Of a stretch of 64,000 bases of DNA, positions 61,992 through 64,000 are shown piece after piece. Below the pieces are notes generated by a model. That model had not been told where the DNA came from. It was given only the letters and a program-made list of their open reading frames with translations, and ran no database searches. Where the stretch lies: contig NZ_CP009432.1 in the NCBI RefSeq assembly GCF_000960995.1, positions 62,001 to 126,000 on the forward strand, read 5' to 3'. The stretch comes from Burkholderia glumae LMG 2196 = ATCC 33617 (GTDB lineage Bacteria; Pseudomonadota; Gammaproteobacteria; Burkholderiales; Burkholderiaceae). The position numbers were made by a program, and so were the translations under genes. Numbering within the stretch: position 1 is the first letter of the stretch; every line of letters begins with the position of its first letter.

Positions 61992-63689
61992 ATGAAAAAC
62001 ATGACTGTATCCGCCCGCCTAATCACCGGGTTCGGGTTGCTGATGGCATTGTTGCTGGCAGTTGCGGCGATCGGTTTTTACGGGTTGTCACAGTTGAACG
62101 AGCAACTGAACGCTGTCACGGTGAACAACACCGAAGCGAAGCTGGCTAACCGGTTGCGCGTATCGATACTGGACCGCGCTATTGCTGTGAGAAACTTGGC
62201 ATTGCTTACCGATGCGCAGGGAACGGCCAAGGAGGTGGAGCGCATTAGCAGGCAGGAGAAAATCTACGCCGACGCCTATCAGACACTGGCGAAGACGCTT
62301 GCGGACGAACTCGGCACGACGCAGCGAGAGAAAACGCTCCTCGTCCAGCTCGAGCAGGACGAAGCGGCGGCCCAGCCTGCATTGCGCAAGGCCACTCAGT
62401 TGGGTTTGTCGAATGATATGGCTGGCGCTACTCGGGAACTGCTGCAGAACGTCAGGCCGCTACAACAGAGTTGGCTGGCACACGCGGTCGAGCTGGTCGA
62501 TTTCGAGGACCAGCTCAACGACCAAGCGCAACATGACGCGGTGCGCACGTACTCTAGCGTTCGCGTACTGATCGCAGCCATCGTTGCCGGTTCGCTGCTT
62601 CTGGCAGCCGTGACCGCAATCCTCATTACGCGCAGCATCCTGAGCCAGCTCGGCGGCGAACCCGGTTTCGCGCAGTCCGTGGCGGCGGAAATCGCCAATG
62701 GCAATCTGATGGTGGATTTGCACCTGAAGCCTAGCGATTCGACCAGCCTCATGGCATCGCTGGAATCGATGCGCGCCAGGCTCACGTCGATCGTGCACGG
62801 CATCAAGACCTCGGCCGAATCCATCTCGGTTGCCGCCAACGAGGTTGCCCAGGGCAATGTCGCTCTCTCGCAGCGCACCGAAGAGCAGGCGGCATCGCTC
62901 GAAGAGACGTCTGCCAGCATGGAAGAAGTGACCTCGGCGGTGAAGCACAATACTGACAATGCCCGGCAGGGCAGCGCGCTCGCGGTCACGGCGTCGCAGA
63001 CCGCTGCGTCTGGCGGTGACGTGGTCCGTCAAGTGGTGGGCACCATGGAAGACATCACGTCGAGCTCGCGCAAGGTTACCGAGATCATTTCCGTGATCGA
63101 GGGGATCGCTTTCCAGACCAATATTCTGGCACTCAACGCGGCGGTCGAGGCAGCACGCGCAGGCGAGCAGGGCCGCGGCTTTGCCGTCGTCGCAGGGGAA
63201 GTGCGCACCCTGGCGCAGCGCAGTGCGGTGGCGGCCAAGGAAATCAAGGCACTGATCGAAACGTCGGCGTCGCACGTGGCTGCCGGCTCGCAATTGGTTG
63301 CCGGCGCTGGCGCGACCATGGATGAGATCGTCCGTTCGGTACAGCGGGTCACCGACATCATGGGCGAGATCGCGTCGGCGTCGGCGGAGCAAAGCACGGG
63401 AATCGAACAGATCAACACGGCCGTGGCGCAGATGGACGAGGTCACCCAGCAGAACGCGGCGCTGGTGGAGCAGGCCACGGCCGCGGCGCAGTCGATGGCG
63501 GATCAGGCGGAAAGCCTGCGGGCCACGGTGTCCATCTTCCGGGTCGATGCAAGGGCGCAGACGGAGCTCGCTGCACCGGTGAAGCAGTCCGTTAGCGTCG
63601 GGCCGAAGCAGGCGAAGCGCCGCTATGAGCCGGCGCAGCCCCGGCTGGCTGCGGCTAGGACGGGAAGCGGCGAGTGGGCCACGTCCTGA
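61992..63689 (+). CDS. Methyl-accepting chemotaxis protein with four-helix-bundle sensor
   Basis: 565 residues. TM1 (LLMALLLAVAAIGFYGLSQL), 4HB periplasmic sensor, TM2 (LIAAIVAGSLLLAAVTAILI), HAMP, and the conserved tip IEGIAFQTNILALNAAVEAA. Basic, disordered C-terminal tail (PKQAKRRYEPAQPRLAAART). Ligand unknown. Paralogous in the signalling half to 59542-61125. Confidence 0.92.
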   Translation: MKNMTVSARLITGFGLLMALLLAVAAIGFYGLSQLNEQLNAVTVNNTEAKLANRLRVSILDRAIAVRNLALLTDAQGTAKEVERISRQEKIYADAYQTLAKTLADELGTTQREKTLLVQLEQDEAAAQPALRKATQLGLSNDMAGATRELLQNVRPLQQSWLAHAVELVDFEDQLNDQAQHDAVRTYSSVRVLIAAIVAGSLLLAAVTAILITRSILSQLGGEPGFAQSVAAEIANGNLMVDLHLKPSDSTSLMASLESMRARLTSIVHGIKTSAESISVAANEVAQGNVALSQRTEEQAASLEETSASMEEVTSAVKHNTDNARQGSALAVTASQTAASGGDVVRQVVGTMEDITSSSRKVTEIISVIEGIAFQTNILALNAAVEAARAGEQGRGFAVVAGEVRTLAQRSAVAAKEIKALIETSASHVAAGSQLVAGAGATMDEIVRSVQRVTDIMGEIASASAEQSTGIEQINTAVAQMDEVTQQNAALVEQATAAAQSMADQAESLRATVSIFRVDARAQTELAAPVKQSVSVGPKQAKRRYEPAQPRLAAARTGSGEWATS

Positions 63690-63865
63690 CCTGCGAGCAG
63701 GCGATCAATCGCCTTTTCGTTGCCGCCGCTCTCTGGATCGACACCAAACGCGGGGAGCGGGTTACCCCTAATAAGGACAAACACCTAGCGTTCTTCAGCA
63801 AGCCACCCGGGCGTCGTAGTTACATTTGTCTTTCCGATGTCTTGCGTTTTAATGTGGAGAATGTA

Positions 63866-64000
63866 ATGTCCTTTCTAGTTAATCTTAAGATTGGCAGCCG
63901 GCTGGCGATTGGCTTCGCCATTTCAGTCGGGCTCGTGTGTGTGATCGGCGCGATGGCGATCTGGCAGATCGGCAAGGTGTATCAGAAAACCGAGGAAATC
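63866..64000 (+). CDS. Third chemoreceptor, N-terminal part (runs off the window)
   Basis: MSFLVNLKIGSRLAIGFAIS, VGLVCVIGAMAIW then QIGKVYQK: TM1 and the start of a sensor in the style of the two preceding receptors. GGAG upstream of ATG 63866. Incomplete at the window edge. Confidence 0.7.
   Translation, partial: MSFLVNLKIGSRLAIGFAISVGLVCVIGAMAIWQIGKVYQKTEEI

Noticed and set aside
1..64000. CRISPR arrays, rRNA and tRNA genes
   Set aside because: I saw no regularly spaced direct repeats and no tRNA- or rRNA-like sequence on either strand; a tRNAscan/CRT run would settle it.

Overview
The window is a high-GC, insertion-sequence-rich accessory stretch from a beta-proteobacterium, most likely a Burkholderiaceae member (Burkholderia sensu lato or Mycetohabitans; the genus is an inference). 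The pointers are the two HAMP-linked chemoreceptors with LGGEP-type junctions, the IS66/IS3/IS481/IS21/IS5/IS110 mix, small plasmid-type genes and a MazEF module. It looks like a megaplasmid or a heavily remodelled genomic island. No replication or partition genes are visible.

Layout. 0-2 kb: end of a mercury-resistance operon (merC, merA). 2-15 kb: two large tyrosine recombinases with an unusual N-terminal half (2216-3907 +, 11615-13456 -). Around them lie an IS66 copy, two uncharacterised membrane-linked genes, a complete-looking retron (promoter, ncRNA 9692-9877, 47-aa peptide, XRE regulator, reverse transcriptase, all minus strand) and a VapBC module. 15-23 kb: a secreted lipoprotein pair (C11 clostripain-like protease and a putative beta-pore-forming lipoprotein) framed by IS5/IS3 debris. 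23-28 kb: two REC-AraC response regulators and a 7TM hybrid histidine kinase whose stop codon lies in an IS3 end. 28-37 kb: second IS66 copy, a diguanylate cyclase next to it, IS6 pseudogene, a SnoaL-like/LysR divergent pair, and an IS21 with a clean target duplication inside a recombinase fossil. 37-41 kb: flavin monooxygenase, Fur-like remnant, AraC regulator. 40.6-45.2 kb: nested IS481/IS3/IS3/IS21-fragment/IS481. 45-48.3 kb: operon of very small genes downstream of mazEF and a small integrase. 48.4-50.6 kb: third large recombinase. 51-53 kb: 29-aa ORF, APS kinase and sulfotransferase. 53-58 kb: MetY, IS110, IS5, HD-GYP. 58-64 kb: recombinase fossils and three chemoreceptors.

The main theme is a family of large tyrosine recombinases: three intact and four decayed copies in 64 kb. 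Four 28-bp sites with the 11-6-11 architecture of Xer/dif sites accompany them; three share the same central hexamer CTCGTA. Two intact recombinases start about 30 bp from such a site, and the sites delimit segments carrying the retron and VapBC. I read this as a dif-module-like cassette system that gathers defence and stability genes. This is an inference from sequence and has not been tested.
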